A stretch of DNA of 35,458 bases from Clostridium sp. GTDB taxonomy: Bacteria; Bacillota; Clostridia; Clostridiales; Clostridiaceae. This document shows, piece after piece, positions 1 to 7,085 of this stretch. Both the position numbers and the translations under genes were made by a program. A model generated the notes under the pieces. It saw nothing but the letters and a program-made list of their open reading frames with translations, was not told the origin of the DNA and searched no databases. Position 1 is the stretch's first letter. Each line of letters begins with the position of its first letter. The stretch is taken from the NCBI GenBank assembly GCA_031292145.1, contig JARLHR010000235.1:1-35458 (forward strand). The letters run 5' to 3'.

Positions 1-111
1 CTCATCCTTTGAATTTAAAGAAAGAAGTTCTGATATAAGATTATTTGTATAAGTACCAATTCCAGTTCCTTGATGTAAAGTAGAACTACGAGCATCAATG
101 GCAATTTTCAT
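1..111 (-). CDS. Glycosyltransferase, N-terminus only (runs off the window)
   Basis: The first 37 residues are visible on the minus strand, starting at ATG 111 after a GAGGTG ribosome site at about 117-122. The sequence begins MKIAIDARSS and continues with a GTGIGTYT loop, the typical start of GT-B fold family 1/4 glycosyltransferases, where the glycine-rich loop of the first Rossmann domain follows a short beta strand. It is transcribed divergently from a CotS-family gene. In Bacillus the glycosyltransferase-like CotSA is encoded beside CotS, so a role in spore surface glycosylation is likely but inferred. The catalytic domain lies outside the window. Confidence 0.75.
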   Translation of the reverse strand, partial: MKIAIDARSSTLHQGTGIGTYTNNLISELLSLNSKDE

Positions 112-180
112 ATGAACACCTCAATAAATACATATATAGTACAAGGTATTAATTGATTTTAATTTTTGTGAATATAAATC

Positions 181-208
181 ACAATAAATTATTCAAATAC
201 ATATAATG
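181..208 (+). promoter_or_regulatory. Possible sigma-K-type promoter for the cotS operon
   Basis: An AC dinucleotide at 181-182 is followed 17 bases later by CATATAATG at 200-208, close to the mother-cell sigma-K pattern (AC, about 16 bases, CATANNNTA). The sequence also contains a vegetative-looking TATAAT. The assignment rests mainly on the coat gene downstream and is weak. Confidence 0.3.
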
Positions 209-238
209 AAAATAAATAATGGCTGGTAGGAAAGTTTT

Positions 239-1255
239 ATGGAGAATAGTAAGGAGATACCCAAAATTAAAAGCTATGTTGAAGAAAATTATAGCTTAAA
301 TGTAGATAATATAGAAAAGGTGAAGAACAGTTATAAAGTTACTACCAAAGATAATAGATATTGTTTGAAGATGATAAAATATGAGTTTCCTCATTTTTAT
401 TTTATTTTATCTGCAATAAAACACCTACAAAGAAATGGGTTTACTAATATTCCTGAATTTATTATAAATAAAGAAAAAAAAGAATATGGGAGCATAGATG
501 GAAGACATGTTTATTTAACAAAATGGATTCCGTCGAGGGTAAGTAATTATGATAATCCTTTAGAACTATCTGTGGTGTCAAGTAATCTTTCAAGACTACA
601 CCAATATAGTAAAGGTTTTACCTTAGAAAAAGGAATGATGCCTAGGATTGGATGGTTCTCTTGGCCTAAGGTTTTTGAAACAAGAAAAAATGAAATACTT
701 GATTTCAAAAATAGAATAAGTCAAAAGGCACATAAATCTAATTTTGATTTATTGTATTTAGATAATATTGAAGAAGAAGTTAAAAGGGCGGAAAAAAGTA
801 TATCAGGTCTTCAAAAAAATAATTATGTAAAGATTATGGAGAAAGAAGTTTTTAAAAGAGGTTTTTGTCATCATGATTATGCTCACCACAATATTTTGAT
901 TGATTGTAGAAATGAGATCAATGTTATAGATTTTGATTATTGTATATTAGATTCGCACCTCCATGACTTGGGTTCTTTGTTAATAAGAACTATGAAGGAT
1001 GGAAAGTGGGAAAAGGAAAAAGCAGATTTGATATTGAAAGCTTACAAGGAAAATATGGAGGTAAGCCAAGAGGAGATGCCTATAATGAGAGAATTTATAA
1101 GATTTCCTCAGGCATTTTGGCAGATAGGGCTACAAGTTTATTGGGAGCAACAGCCTTGGGGAGAAGACTTTTTTATTAATAAATTAGAAAAATATTTAGA
1201 TGATTGTGAGCTTAGAGAAAAGTTTATTGATAGTTATTTTGTTGGAGGAAATTAA
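239..1255 (+). CDS. CotS-family spore coat protein (kinase-like fold)
   Basis: This 338-residue protein belongs to the CotS/CotI family, spore coat proteins with an aminoglycoside-phosphotransferase/choline-kinase-like fold. The catalytic-loop equivalent is CHHDYAHHN (about residues 211-219) and the metal-binding motif is VIDFDY (about 230-235), so the Asp and Asn residues needed for phosphotransfer are present. The early region carries the expected strand and Lys pattern (YCLKMIKYE). Length matches the family (330-350). AGGAAAG at 228-234 precedes ATG 239. The stop is followed by one base and then the GTG of the next gene, so translation is probably coupled. CotS proteins are deposited in the coat; some relatives phosphorylate coat proteins, but activity here is not shown. 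Confidence 0.88.
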   Translation: MENSKEIPKIKSYVEENYSLNVDNIEKVKNSYKVTTKDNRYCLKMIKYEFPHFYFILSAIKHLQRNGFTNIPEFIINKEKKEYGSIDGRHVYLTKWIPSRVSNYDNPLELSVVSSNLSRLHQYSKGFTLEKGMMPRIGWFSWPKVFETRKNEILDFKNRISQKAHKSNFDLLYLDNIEEEVKRAEKSISGLQKNNYVKIMEKEVFKRGFCHHDYAHHNILIDCRNEINVIDFDYCILDSHLHDLGSLLIRTMKDGKWEKEKADLILKAYKENMEVSQEEMPIMREFIRFPQAFWQIGLQVYWEQQPWGEDFFINKLEKYLDDCELREKFIDSYFVGGN

Positions 1256-1256
1256 T

Positions 1257-2060
1257 GTGGAAGAATTATTAATAAATCAGTATTTAAGAAAAAAGGGAAT
1301 CACCATTAATGGAAAGTATTTTAGTTCTGATAAAAAGATAGAGTTGAAGGATATTATTTCTCAAATTGAACTTATTGTGGAGCTTCATAAGACTTTAATA
1401 GGATGCAGGTTTGACGATGCGAGTAGAATAAGAAGTACAATAGGCAAAGAAGTAGAAGCTTATAAAGTGCAAATAAAGAAATTGCAAAGGCATTATGACT
1501 ATATAGTTAGTAAAACCAGTACAAATGAAGTGGAAAAATTAATCTTATCAGAAGGAAAGATAATGCTAAAGCAAGCTAAAAAAGCACTAAACCATATTTA
1601 CGAACATGATTATTTTGGTGTTATAAAGCGTAGTATGAATAGGGAAGAAATTTGTATTGGCAGGATTGATAGAAGCAATTTAAGAAAATTTGAAGGAGAA
1701 TTTCAAATAGGAACGCTTAAAGGTATGTCATACAATTTAGTGGAAGAGGATTTATATAATTACATTAAGAAATTACAAAGAAAAGAAGCAAATATAGATG
1801 AAGAGGAACTAATAAGAACCTTTGTATATAGATCTCATTTATCATTTAATAGTCTGGATTATTTGAAGGGGTTATGTAGTTATCCAAAGGATTTTTTGAA
1901 AACATGGGAGAGGTATAAGGAAAGAAACAAAGATAAGAGTCTTATTGATTTAAATTGTATAGATAATAAAGAGGATAAAAAGAAAAAAACTGATGAAGAA
2001 GTATTATTAGAACTAAAGAGAAGTTTAAATTATGAGAGTAAAAGTTTTATCAAGGTATAG
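1257..2060 (+). CDS. Unknown protein of the spore coat locus
   Basis: The protein has 267 residues from GTG 1257, chosen because GGAGG at 1244-1248 lies at correct spacing; an in-frame ATG at 1200 would overlap the cotS gene by 56 bases and has no good ribosome site. I do not recognise the family. It is soluble, highly charged, rich in Lys, Glu and Ile, and predicted mainly helical, with a Lys/Asp-rich stretch near residues 235-250. There is no signal peptide or membrane segment. It lies one base after one CotS-family gene and about 100 bases before another, so a spore coat role is likely by context only. Confidence 0.7.
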   Translation: MEELLINQYLRKKGITINGKYFSSDKKIELKDIISQIELIVELHKTLIGCRFDDASRIRSTIGKEVEAYKVQIKKLQRHYDYIVSKTSTNEVEKLILSEGKIMLKQAKKALNHIYEHDYFGVIKRSMNREEICIGRIDRSNLRKFEGEFQIGTLKGMSYNLVEEDLYNYIKKLQRKEANIDEEELIRTFVYRSHLSFNSLDYLKGLCSYPKDFLKTWERYKERNKDKSLIDLNCIDNKEDKKKKTDEEVLLELKRSLNYESKSFIKV

Positions 2061-2163
2061 GCAATTTGTGAAATTTCTAGTCAAATTAGAGGTGCGAAAG
2101 GATCTCAAAAGTTACAGCAAATTTTCTATAATGCCCAAAGCTTAATTAGTTAGGAGGAAAAGT

Positions 2164-3216
2164 ATGAATAAAACTAAGTATTCAGAAAAAGATTATTTAT
2201 GTGAGTATGACTTAAGTTTAGATTTCTTTGAGGATTTGGGTATGAAGGTAAATGATATTGTGCCACTTAGAAAAGTATTTGTCATATATACAGATGAAGG
2301 TAATAAGATTTTGAAGAAAGTTAATTGTAATATTGACAGAATAAATTTAATAAGTGAATCCTTAGATTATGTAAAAAAGAGTTATAGCAATATAGTAACA
2401 TATAATAAATTTAAGGATGGATTAAGTTATAGGAGATGGAAGAATCAAATCTATATTGTTATGGATATTTTAGATGGGAGAGAAGCATCCTTTGCAAATC
2501 CAATAGAAATTAGCCTTTGTGCAGAAAATATAGCATTAATGCATAAAGCATCTAAAGGATTAAGGCAGTATTTAAAAGGAAAATATAATAAGGATTTTTT
2601 AGATATATCTTTAAAAGATAAGGTTCAAAAGGCATATGATGAATTAATTTCTATGAAAGATTTGGTGGATAGTTATAAATTCAAGAATGAATTTGATAAA
2701 CTATTTATGGATAACATAGATAAATATTTGATTGAGATCAAAGAGGTACAAGTACTACTTGAAGGAAGTAAATATGATGATTTAATGTCTAGTGGGGATA
2801 CAGTCTGTCTTTGCCATAATGATTTAGCTTATCATAATTTTTTAACCAAAAACAATGAAGTAAATATAATAGATTTTGATTATATGACTTTAGATTTAAG
2901 AATTATGGATATTGAAAATTTTATATCAAAGTCTATAAAAAATGCAGCTTTTGATATAGAGAAAATGTTAACATGTATTAATGGATATGAGAATATTTCA
3001 CTTTTAAAACAAGAAGAAAAAGAACTATTATATATACTTATAAAATTCCCAAGAGATTTTTATGTTCTTTCTAGAGATTATTATCATAAGAGAAAGAAAT
3101 GGGAATATGAAGTTTATTTAAATAGATTTGAGACAAAATTAAACAATGAGGACTTTAGATACGAATTTTTAGAAGCATACAAAAATCAAGTTTTAGATAG
3201 ACAAAACGGGAACTAG
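2164..3216 (+). CDS. CotS-family spore coat protein, second copy
   Basis: This 350-residue protein is a diverged paralogue of the CotS-family protein at 239-1255. It keeps the kinase-like motifs CHNDLAYHN (about residues 218-226) and IIDFDYM (about 237-243). A second shared block comes near the C-terminus (IKFPRDFY here, IRFPQAFW in the first copy). The start is ATG 2164 after TTAGGAGG at 2151-2158. The 103-base gap from the preceding gene holds no convincing terminator, so the three genes may form one sporulation operon. A long palindromic repeat follows the stop and may end the transcript. Confidence 0.86.
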   Translation: MNKTKYSEKDYLCEYDLSLDFFEDLGMKVNDIVPLRKVFVIYTDEGNKILKKVNCNIDRINLISESLDYVKKSYSNIVTYNKFKDGLSYRRWKNQIYIVMDILDGREASFANPIEISLCAENIALMHKASKGLRQYLKGKYNKDFLDISLKDKVQKAYDELISMKDLVDSYKFKNEFDKLFMDNIDKYLIEIKEVQVLLEGSKYDDLMSSGDTVCLCHNDLAYHNFLTKNNEVNIIDFDYMTLDLRIMDIENFISKSIKNAAFDIEKMLTCINGYENISLLKQEEKELLYILIKFPRDFYVLSRDYYHKRKKWEYEVYLNRFETKLNNEDFRYEFLEAYKNQVLDRQNGN

Positions 3217-3217
3217 A

Positions 3218-3374
3218 TTTTGGTGGTAGCTTACCGAAATTAAATATATTTTTGTTCCACAGTACTATGAAAATTCTGCTGAAAGCACTAAATGAAAGCT
3301 TGCACCCACTTTAGCTTGCTCTGAATATTCATTCAGACAAGCTAAAGTGGAACAAGCTTCCATTAAGTGCTTTC
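3218..3374. repeat. Dispersed palindromic repeat, family B, copy 1
   Basis: A head segment at 3222-3241 (GGTGGTAGC, TTACCGAAATT) is followed by ATATATTTTTGTT. About 40 bases later comes a near-perfect inverted repeat: arms about 3281-3318 and 3338-3374, loop about 20 bases, containing GAAAGCACT, GAAGCTTG and CACTTTAGCTTG-type blocks. The same head and a different long palindrome occur in reverse orientation at 34838-35125. It sits between the converging ends of a cotS gene and a tetR gene, so it may also terminate transcription from both sides. Confidence 0.75.
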
Positions 3375-3376
3375 AA

Positions 3377-3913
3377 TTATTTATTTGCAAAACTGCAAAT
3401 AGTTTTAGCCATATTTTCATCACTTTCTTCCAATCCATTATCTATCCATTGTATTAAAACTTTATAGAGACCTCCAGCTATATAATTAATCTCATATTTA
3501 CTTATTTTTTCAGAAGAATCATTATGAAGAATTTCTTCAAATATCAAATGGAGATATTTATCAAATCTTTCAAGTATCAGAATAGATAAATTTGCTTTAA
3601 TTAAGTTTGTAATTAATTTTTTATGTCTTCTGAAATAGACAAAGTACATATATGTAAATTGATAAGTGTCAATTTTTTCGTAGTTTGTTATCTCATTTAA
3701 ATACGCTTCAAATAATTCATCAAGATAATTAGTAATAATATCTTCTTTAGATTTGTAATTTCTATAGTAAGCCATACGGGATACCCCTGCTTTATTTGTT
3801 ATATCTGTTATTGATATTTCTTGAAAATTCTTTTTCTCCATCAATATCATGAGTGAACTAAAAATACATTCTTTAACCAATTTATTTTGTGAATTATTAT
3901 CCAATCTTTTCAT
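3377..3913 (-). CDS. TetR-family transcriptional regulator
   Basis: This is a 178-residue TetR/AcrR-type repressor. The N-terminal helix-turn-helix reads ISITDITNKAGVSRMAYYRNY (about residues 34-53), the family signature including the Tyr-Tyr/Tyr-Phe recognition helix. The C-terminal ligand domain is diverged and resembles the TetR_C_33-like group. ATG 3913 is preferred over a TTG six bases upstream because GGGAG at 3924-3928 is correctly spaced for ATG. It is divergent from the membrane protein gene at 4035, and the 120-base gap contains a promoter and TGTAAC half-sites. It probably represses that gene and itself. Inducer unknown. Confidence 0.88.
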   Translation of the reverse strand: MKRLDNNSQNKLVKECIFSSLMILMEKKNFQEISITDITNKAGVSRMAYYRNYKSKEDIITNYLDELFEAYLNEITNYEKIDTYQFTYMYFVYFRRHKKLITNLIKANLSILILERFDKYLHLIFEEILHNDSSEKISKYEINYIAGGLYKVLIQWIDNGLEESDENMAKTICSFANK

Positions 3914-3954
3914 AAACAAAATACTCCCTTTTGTAACAGTATGATGATTACATA

Positions 3955-3983
3955 TTGATAATACTGCTATAAGATAATATAAT
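3955..3983 (+). promoter_or_regulatory. Vegetative promoter of the membrane protein gene
   Basis: TTGATA (3955-3960) and a perfect TATAAT (3978-3983) are separated by exactly 17 bases. Transcription should begin near 3990, about 45 bases before the ATG at 4035. Confidence 0.75.
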
Positions 3984-3997
3984 TATACCACAGTGAT

Positions 3998-4011
3998 GTT
4001 ACAAGTGTAAC
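3998..4011. promoter_or_regulatory. Probable TetR operator (GTTACA-AG-TGTAAC)
   Basis: This is a perfect 6+6 palindrome just downstream of the predicted start site of the plus-strand promoter, also covering a possible minus-strand -35 (TTACAC, with TATAAT 17 bases on). Two more half-sites, TGTAAC at 3932-3937 and ATTACA at 3947-3952, lie near the tetR start. The arrangement suits repression of both divergent genes by the adjacent TetR protein; binding is inferred. Confidence 0.6.
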
Positions 4012-4034
4012 ATGAAATGCTAGGAGGAATTTAT

Positions 4035-4724
4035 ATGGTACTTTTTTTAACTTTGCTAAGTGGAATTTGTTGGACAATAGTGTACATTGAATCAATACAT
4101 ATCGGATTTAAGAATAAAACTTATGCAATGCCACTTTTTGCACTAGCATTAAATGTTACATGGGAAGGGTTGTATGCATTTATTGGTTTAAACAGCAACT
4201 TAGGAAGTCCACAAGCTTGGATTAATCTATGCTGGTTTCTTTTAGACATGATAATTGTTTATAGTTATTTTAAATTTGGGAGAGATGATTTTTCAAAATA
4301 TGTAAATAAAGAATACTTTGTTCCCGTCTCTTTGTTTATATTTATAATGTCTTTTGCTATTGAATACTCTTTCTATGTAGAATTTGCAGAAAATGGTCCT
4401 GTGTATTCAGCATATGTTCAAAATCTGATTATGTCCATATTATTTATTTTCATGCTCATTAATAGGAAAAGTACAAAAGGACAAAATTTAATAATTGCTG
4501 TTAGTAAAGGTATTGGAACGCTTGCACCTACAATTTCTACAGGAATTATCATAGGAAATCAGTTTGTTTTAGTTCTTGGTATATTCTGTGCAATATTTGA
4601 TATTGCATATATAGTATATTTGAGTACTTTAAATAAAGTATCTATCAGTAATTCAGATTCTTTTATATTAAAATCAAATTCACAAATGGATTCAAGTTTT
4701 AACAGTCAAGATTTGTTTCAATAA
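4035..4724 (+). CDS. Polytopic membrane protein resembling the Pyr4/PaxB family
   Basis: The protein has 229 residues from ATG 4035, chosen because AGGAGG at 4020-4025 precedes it; the upstream in-frame ATG 4017 would place the ribosome site inside the gene. About seven hydrophobic segments fill most of it. The motifs NVTWEGLYAF (about residues 40-49) and WFLLDMIIVYSYFKFG (about 67-82), with a late Asp in FCAIFDIAYIVYL, resemble the integral-membrane Pyr4/PaxB/AtrE terpene cyclases of fungi and their uncharacterised bacterial relatives. In Pyr4 a Glu in helix 2-3 and a late Asp are catalytic; acidic residues occupy similar places here. Function is not established. Divergent TetR control suggests an inducible role. 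Confidence 0.75.
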   Translation: MVLFLTLLSGICWTIVYIESIHIGFKNKTYAMPLFALALNVTWEGLYAFIGLNSNLGSPQAWINLCWFLLDMIIVYSYFKFGRDDFSKYVNKEYFVPVSLFIFIMSFAIEYSFYVEFAENGPVYSAYVQNLIMSILFIFMLINRKSTKGQNLIIAVSKGIGTLAPTISTGIIIGNQFVLVLGIFCAIFDIAYIVYLSTLNKVSISNSDSFILKSNSQMDSSFNSQDLFQ

Positions 4725-4753
4725 AAAATAAAATGTCTAAAATTGTGTACTAG

Positions 4754-4785
4754 CAGGTAGTTCAAAATTGGACTGCCTGTTTTAT
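4754..4785 (+). terminator. Intrinsic terminator after the membrane protein gene
   Basis: CAGGTAGTTC (4754-4763) pairs with GGACTGCCTG (4770-4779) across a six-base loop and is followed by TTTTATGATT. Confidence 0.7.
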
Positions 4786-4833
4786 GATTATTATATCAAC
4801 AATTCAGTTTAACACAGAGCCTACTATATTTTC

Positions 4834-4868
4834 TTTAAAGGGGTGCGTGATTTACGTATCCCTTTAAA
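4834..4868. repeat. Strong short hairpin
   Basis: TTTAAAGGGGTGCGT and ACGTATCCCTTTAAA form a 15-pair stem (two G-T pairs) around a five-base GATTT loop. There is no T-run after it, so it is not a classic terminator. It lies at the left edge of the small-ORF region. Confidence 0.55.
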
Positions 4869-5017
4869 TGTCTTGAAATTTATCCTAAATTTATGCAAGC
4901 ATTTCTGCAGGGAAAGCGAATCTAAAAAAAACTTAAAAACTATGTATAATGAAAATAAATTTGGAAATAATATAGACATGTTAATAAAAGAGACAAGCTT
5001 AAAGGAGAGGTTGATTT

Positions 5018-5146
5018 ATGAATAAAACTTTTAGAATAAAAGGAGAAAGTTATAGAGTGATTAAAGAATATTGTGATAGTTATTTAGCAGTTAGTGAGAT
5101 TGGATTTAATTATAAAATGATACCTCGATTAGTAAGGATAAAATAG
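5018..5146 (+). CDS. Small hypothetical protein, 42 residues
   Basis: ATG 5018 follows the strong ribosome site AAAGGAGAGG (5001-5010). The product begins MNKTFRIKGESYRVIKEYC and is basic and soluble, with no signal peptide or membrane segment. No family is recognised. It is 13 bases upstream of a second small ORF of equal length that also has a good ribosome site, which is the main reason to believe both. Confidence 0.4.
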   Translation: MNKTFRIKGESYRVIKEYCDSYLAVSEIGFNYKMIPRLVRIK

Positions 5147-5159
5147 TAGGAGATAAGTG

Positions 5160-5288
5160 ATGGGAACTATTTTAGATGTTTTAAAAATTATAGACAAGCT
5201 TAGGATAAAGAAAATAAAAGATAATAATGATCAGGAAAATAGAAAGTTCAAAGAAATTTTGAGTGAAGAAATGAAAAAGTTAAATTGA
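5160..5288 (+). CDS. Small hypothetical protein, 42 residues, helical and charged
   Basis: ATG 5160 follows TAGGAG at 5146-5151. The product begins MGTILDVLKIIDKLRIKKIK and ends KFKEILSEEMKKLN; it looks like one amphipathic or coiled helix. No family is recognised. It is followed 10 bases later by a family A repeat (5299-5342). Confidence 0.4.
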   Translation: MGTILDVLKIIDKLRIKKIKDNNDQENRKFKEILSEEMKKLN

Positions 5289-5298
5289 TAAAAAAGTA

Positions 5299-5342
5299 TA
5301 AGGCACATGAAAGAAAATAGTAGGTTCAAAAAGACTGCCTTA
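5299..5342. repeat. Family A hairpin repeat, short degenerate copy
   Basis: TAAGGCACATGAAAGAAAAT starts at 5299 and is nearly identical to the left arm of the copies at 30499, 32708, 33771 and 34006. TAAGGCA (5299-5305) pairs with TGCCTTA (5336-5342). The canonical right arm (GAATGTGCCTAA) is absent. Confidence 0.65.
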
Positions 5343-5464
5343 TTGTAAAGGTGTAGAATGTGTATTATATGTTTTTATAGAAGAATATATCTTTACATTA
5401 CTATTTTCAAAATGTATAATTGATTTATATTTTGTGAATACTATGATTTAAAATATAATTGAAG

Positions 5465-5740
5465 AAAATAAGTGCGTTGAAAAAGAAGAGTAAATGGTAT
5501 TTTAATTTTAAGAGATCTAGGGATGGTGTAAGCCTAGAATTTAAAGCTATTGAAGGAAGCTTTGGAGCAATAAATAGAAAGTTTGTTAACGTAGTATATT
5601 TATGGGGTTATTCCCTTAAAGATAGATGAGTGGATTAGTATAAAGTGTATTTTAAAGGGCATGCTTGGATTAATCAATTTAGGTGGTAACGCGGAAGTCA
5701 GCCTTTCGTCCTAGGTATTTTTAGGATGAGAGGTTTTTTT
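5465..5740 (+). promoter_or_regulatory. T-box leader (tRNA-sensing riboswitch)
   Basis: The parts appear in order. A GA-rich base and AGTA S-turn lie at 5481-5492, and the stem I distal region AGAGATCTAGGGATGGTGTAAGCC at 5511-5533. The specifier segment GAA-GGA-AGC is at 5552-5560, GGAGC at 5564-5568, the T-box core AGGTGGTAACGCGG at 5681-5694, and a terminator at 5702-5740. By the usual GAA-NNN-A/GC layout the specifier codon is GGA (Gly). Read one codon earlier it is GAA (Glu), which would fit gltX two genes downstream and the TGGT core, which should pair with an A73 discriminator. The first gene after it is thyX. Uncharged tRNA should permit read-through. Confidence 0.93.
5702..5740 (+). 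terminator. T-box attenuator terminator
   Basis: CCTTTCGTCCTA (5702-5713) pairs with TAGGATGAGAGG (5722-5733), followed by seven T. The left arm overlaps the sequence that pairs with the T-box core in the antiterminator. Confidence 0.93.
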
Positions 5741-5816
5741 ATATTTAAGATCAAAAATTTTAAGTGTTAAATTGTAAATTAAGATGAAAAAGCTTATGTG
5801 GTAGGAGAATTAAAAA

Positions 5817-6479
5817 ATGATGAAAGTAAAAATTTTAGAACACACAAAGAAACCATTAACCAGAATAGGTACCAATGCAAGCTATTGTTATAATACTAAA
5901 TTAAAAGATGAAGAACATGCAAAAAGAATAGCAATTAGCTGCATTAAGGATGGACATGGTAGAAATGAAGAATTTGCTGATGTTACACTTCATATATCTG
6001 GGGTTAGTGCAAGAATGGCAAGAGAAATGTACACACATATAGGTGGTAGTCCAACAAGAGTGCAAGCATCTACTAGATATATTACGTATAAAGAGTTTGA
6101 TTATGTTATTCCAAGTGGGCTAACTGAAGAACAAAAACAAGTATATGTTGATACCATGAAAGCAATTCAAGAAGGGTATGGAAAATTAAAAGAATTAAAC
6201 TGTGAAAATGATATTACTGGATATGTTTTACCATTATGTATGACTACAGAATTCATTTGGAAGGGCAATATAAGAACTCTTGAAAATATGTTTAATCAAC
6301 GTTTATGCAAAAGAGCATTACAAGAATATCAGGATTTTATGAAGTTATTAAAGAAGCAGATATCTGAATTAGATGATGAATGGAAATGGATTGCTGATAA
6401 CTTATTTGTACCTAAATGTATAAAAGATGGAGGTGTTTGTAAAGAATCTAGAGGTTGTGGAATGTTTTCTAATAAATAA
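5817..6479 (+). CDS. thyX: Divergent flavin-dependent thymidylate synthase (ThyX-like)
   Basis: This 220-residue protein has the ThyX size and layout, with an N-terminal helix pair, GHGRNEEFADVTLHISG (residues 46-62, like GHxSxxEHxxFTF) and ending STRYITY. ThyX makes dTMP from dUMP with methylene-tetrahydrofolate and FAD. The hallmark RHRxxS is changed to T73-H74-I75-G-G-S78: both arginines are lost while His and Ser remain, and two extra residues precede Ser85-x-Arg87. The C-terminal Cys pattern (CIKDGGVCKESRGCG) is seen in many ThyX proteins. AGGAG at 5803-5807 precedes ATG 5817; ATG 5820 is also possible. It is the first gene after the T-box. Thymidylate synthase activity is uncertain given the motif change. 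Confidence 0.82.
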   Translation: MMKVKILEHTKKPLTRIGTNASYCYNTKLKDEEHAKRIAISCIKDGHGRNEEFADVTLHISGVSARMAREMYTHIGGSPTRVQASTRYITYKEFDYVIPSGLTEEQKQVYVDTMKAIQEGYGKLKELNCENDITGYVLPLCMTTEFIWKGNIRTLENMFNQRLCKRALQEYQDFMKLLKKQISELDDEWKWIADNLFVPKCIKDGGVCKESRGCGMFSNK

Positions 6480-6568
6480 AAATATTGTAATACATTTATA
6501 AATTTAAGATAAATAATTGTGACTAAATATAAATATTATTTTTGATTTTGTGAGGTGAAATTATAACA

Positions 6569-7024
6569 ATGGCTGAAGTAGAATTAACCAATATGTGTAT
6601 GGTTTATGATAAAATACATAACAGAGTTTTAGTTCAAGATAGGATTAAGTCTTGGAAAGGAATTTCATTTCCAGGAGGCCATGTAGAAGATGGGGAAAGT
6701 TTAATAGAATCAACTATAAGAGAAATCAAAGAAGAAACAGGGTTAACAATATCAAATTTAGAGCCATGTGGAATTATATATTGGTGTAATAATGAAACTG
6801 GTGATAAATATTTTGTATTTAATTATAGAACAGATGTATTTAGTGGTAAATTATTAGAAAAAACTGATGAAGGTAAGGTATTTTGGGTGGATAAAGATGA
6901 TTTGTTAAGTCTTAATCTATCAGATGGTCTTAAAGAGAGGCTACCTATGTTTTTAGAGAAAAAGTATTCAGAAGGATTTGGAACTTGGAATGAACAGGGT
7001 GAAAGTCAATTGAAATTTATATAA
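6569..7024 (+). CDS. Nudix hydrolase, MutT/8-oxo-dGTPase-like
   Basis: The protein has 151 residues. A perfect Nudix box GX5EX7REUXEEXGU is present (GHVEDGE, then REIKEETGL, about residues 38-60), so Mg-dependent pyrophosphohydrolase activity is expected. The remainder (YRTDVFSGKL, DEGKVFWVDKDDL) matches the 8-oxo-dGTP diphosphatase-like group of Firmicutes. GAGGTG at 6552-6557 precedes ATG 6569. It lies between thyX and gltX in the same direction, so it could be read from the T-box leader. A nucleotide-pool role next to thyX is plausible. Exact substrate unknown. Confidence 0.9.
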   Translation: MAEVELTNMCMVYDKIHNRVLVQDRIKSWKGISFPGGHVEDGESLIESTIREIKEETGLTISNLEPCGIIYWCNNETGDKYFVFNYRTDVFSGKLLEKTDEGKVFWVDKDDLLSLNLSDGLKERLPMFLEKKYSEGFGTWNEQGESQLKFI

Positions 7025-7085
7025 ATGGCCATGACAAGGGGCAGAAAATACCTTGTGCATAAGAAATTTAAAGGAGAGATAAATA

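Noticed and set aside
4843-5025. 60-codon ORF starting in the hairpin
   Set aside because: It begins with GTG inside the hairpin, lacks a ribosome site and overlaps the better small ORF at 5018.
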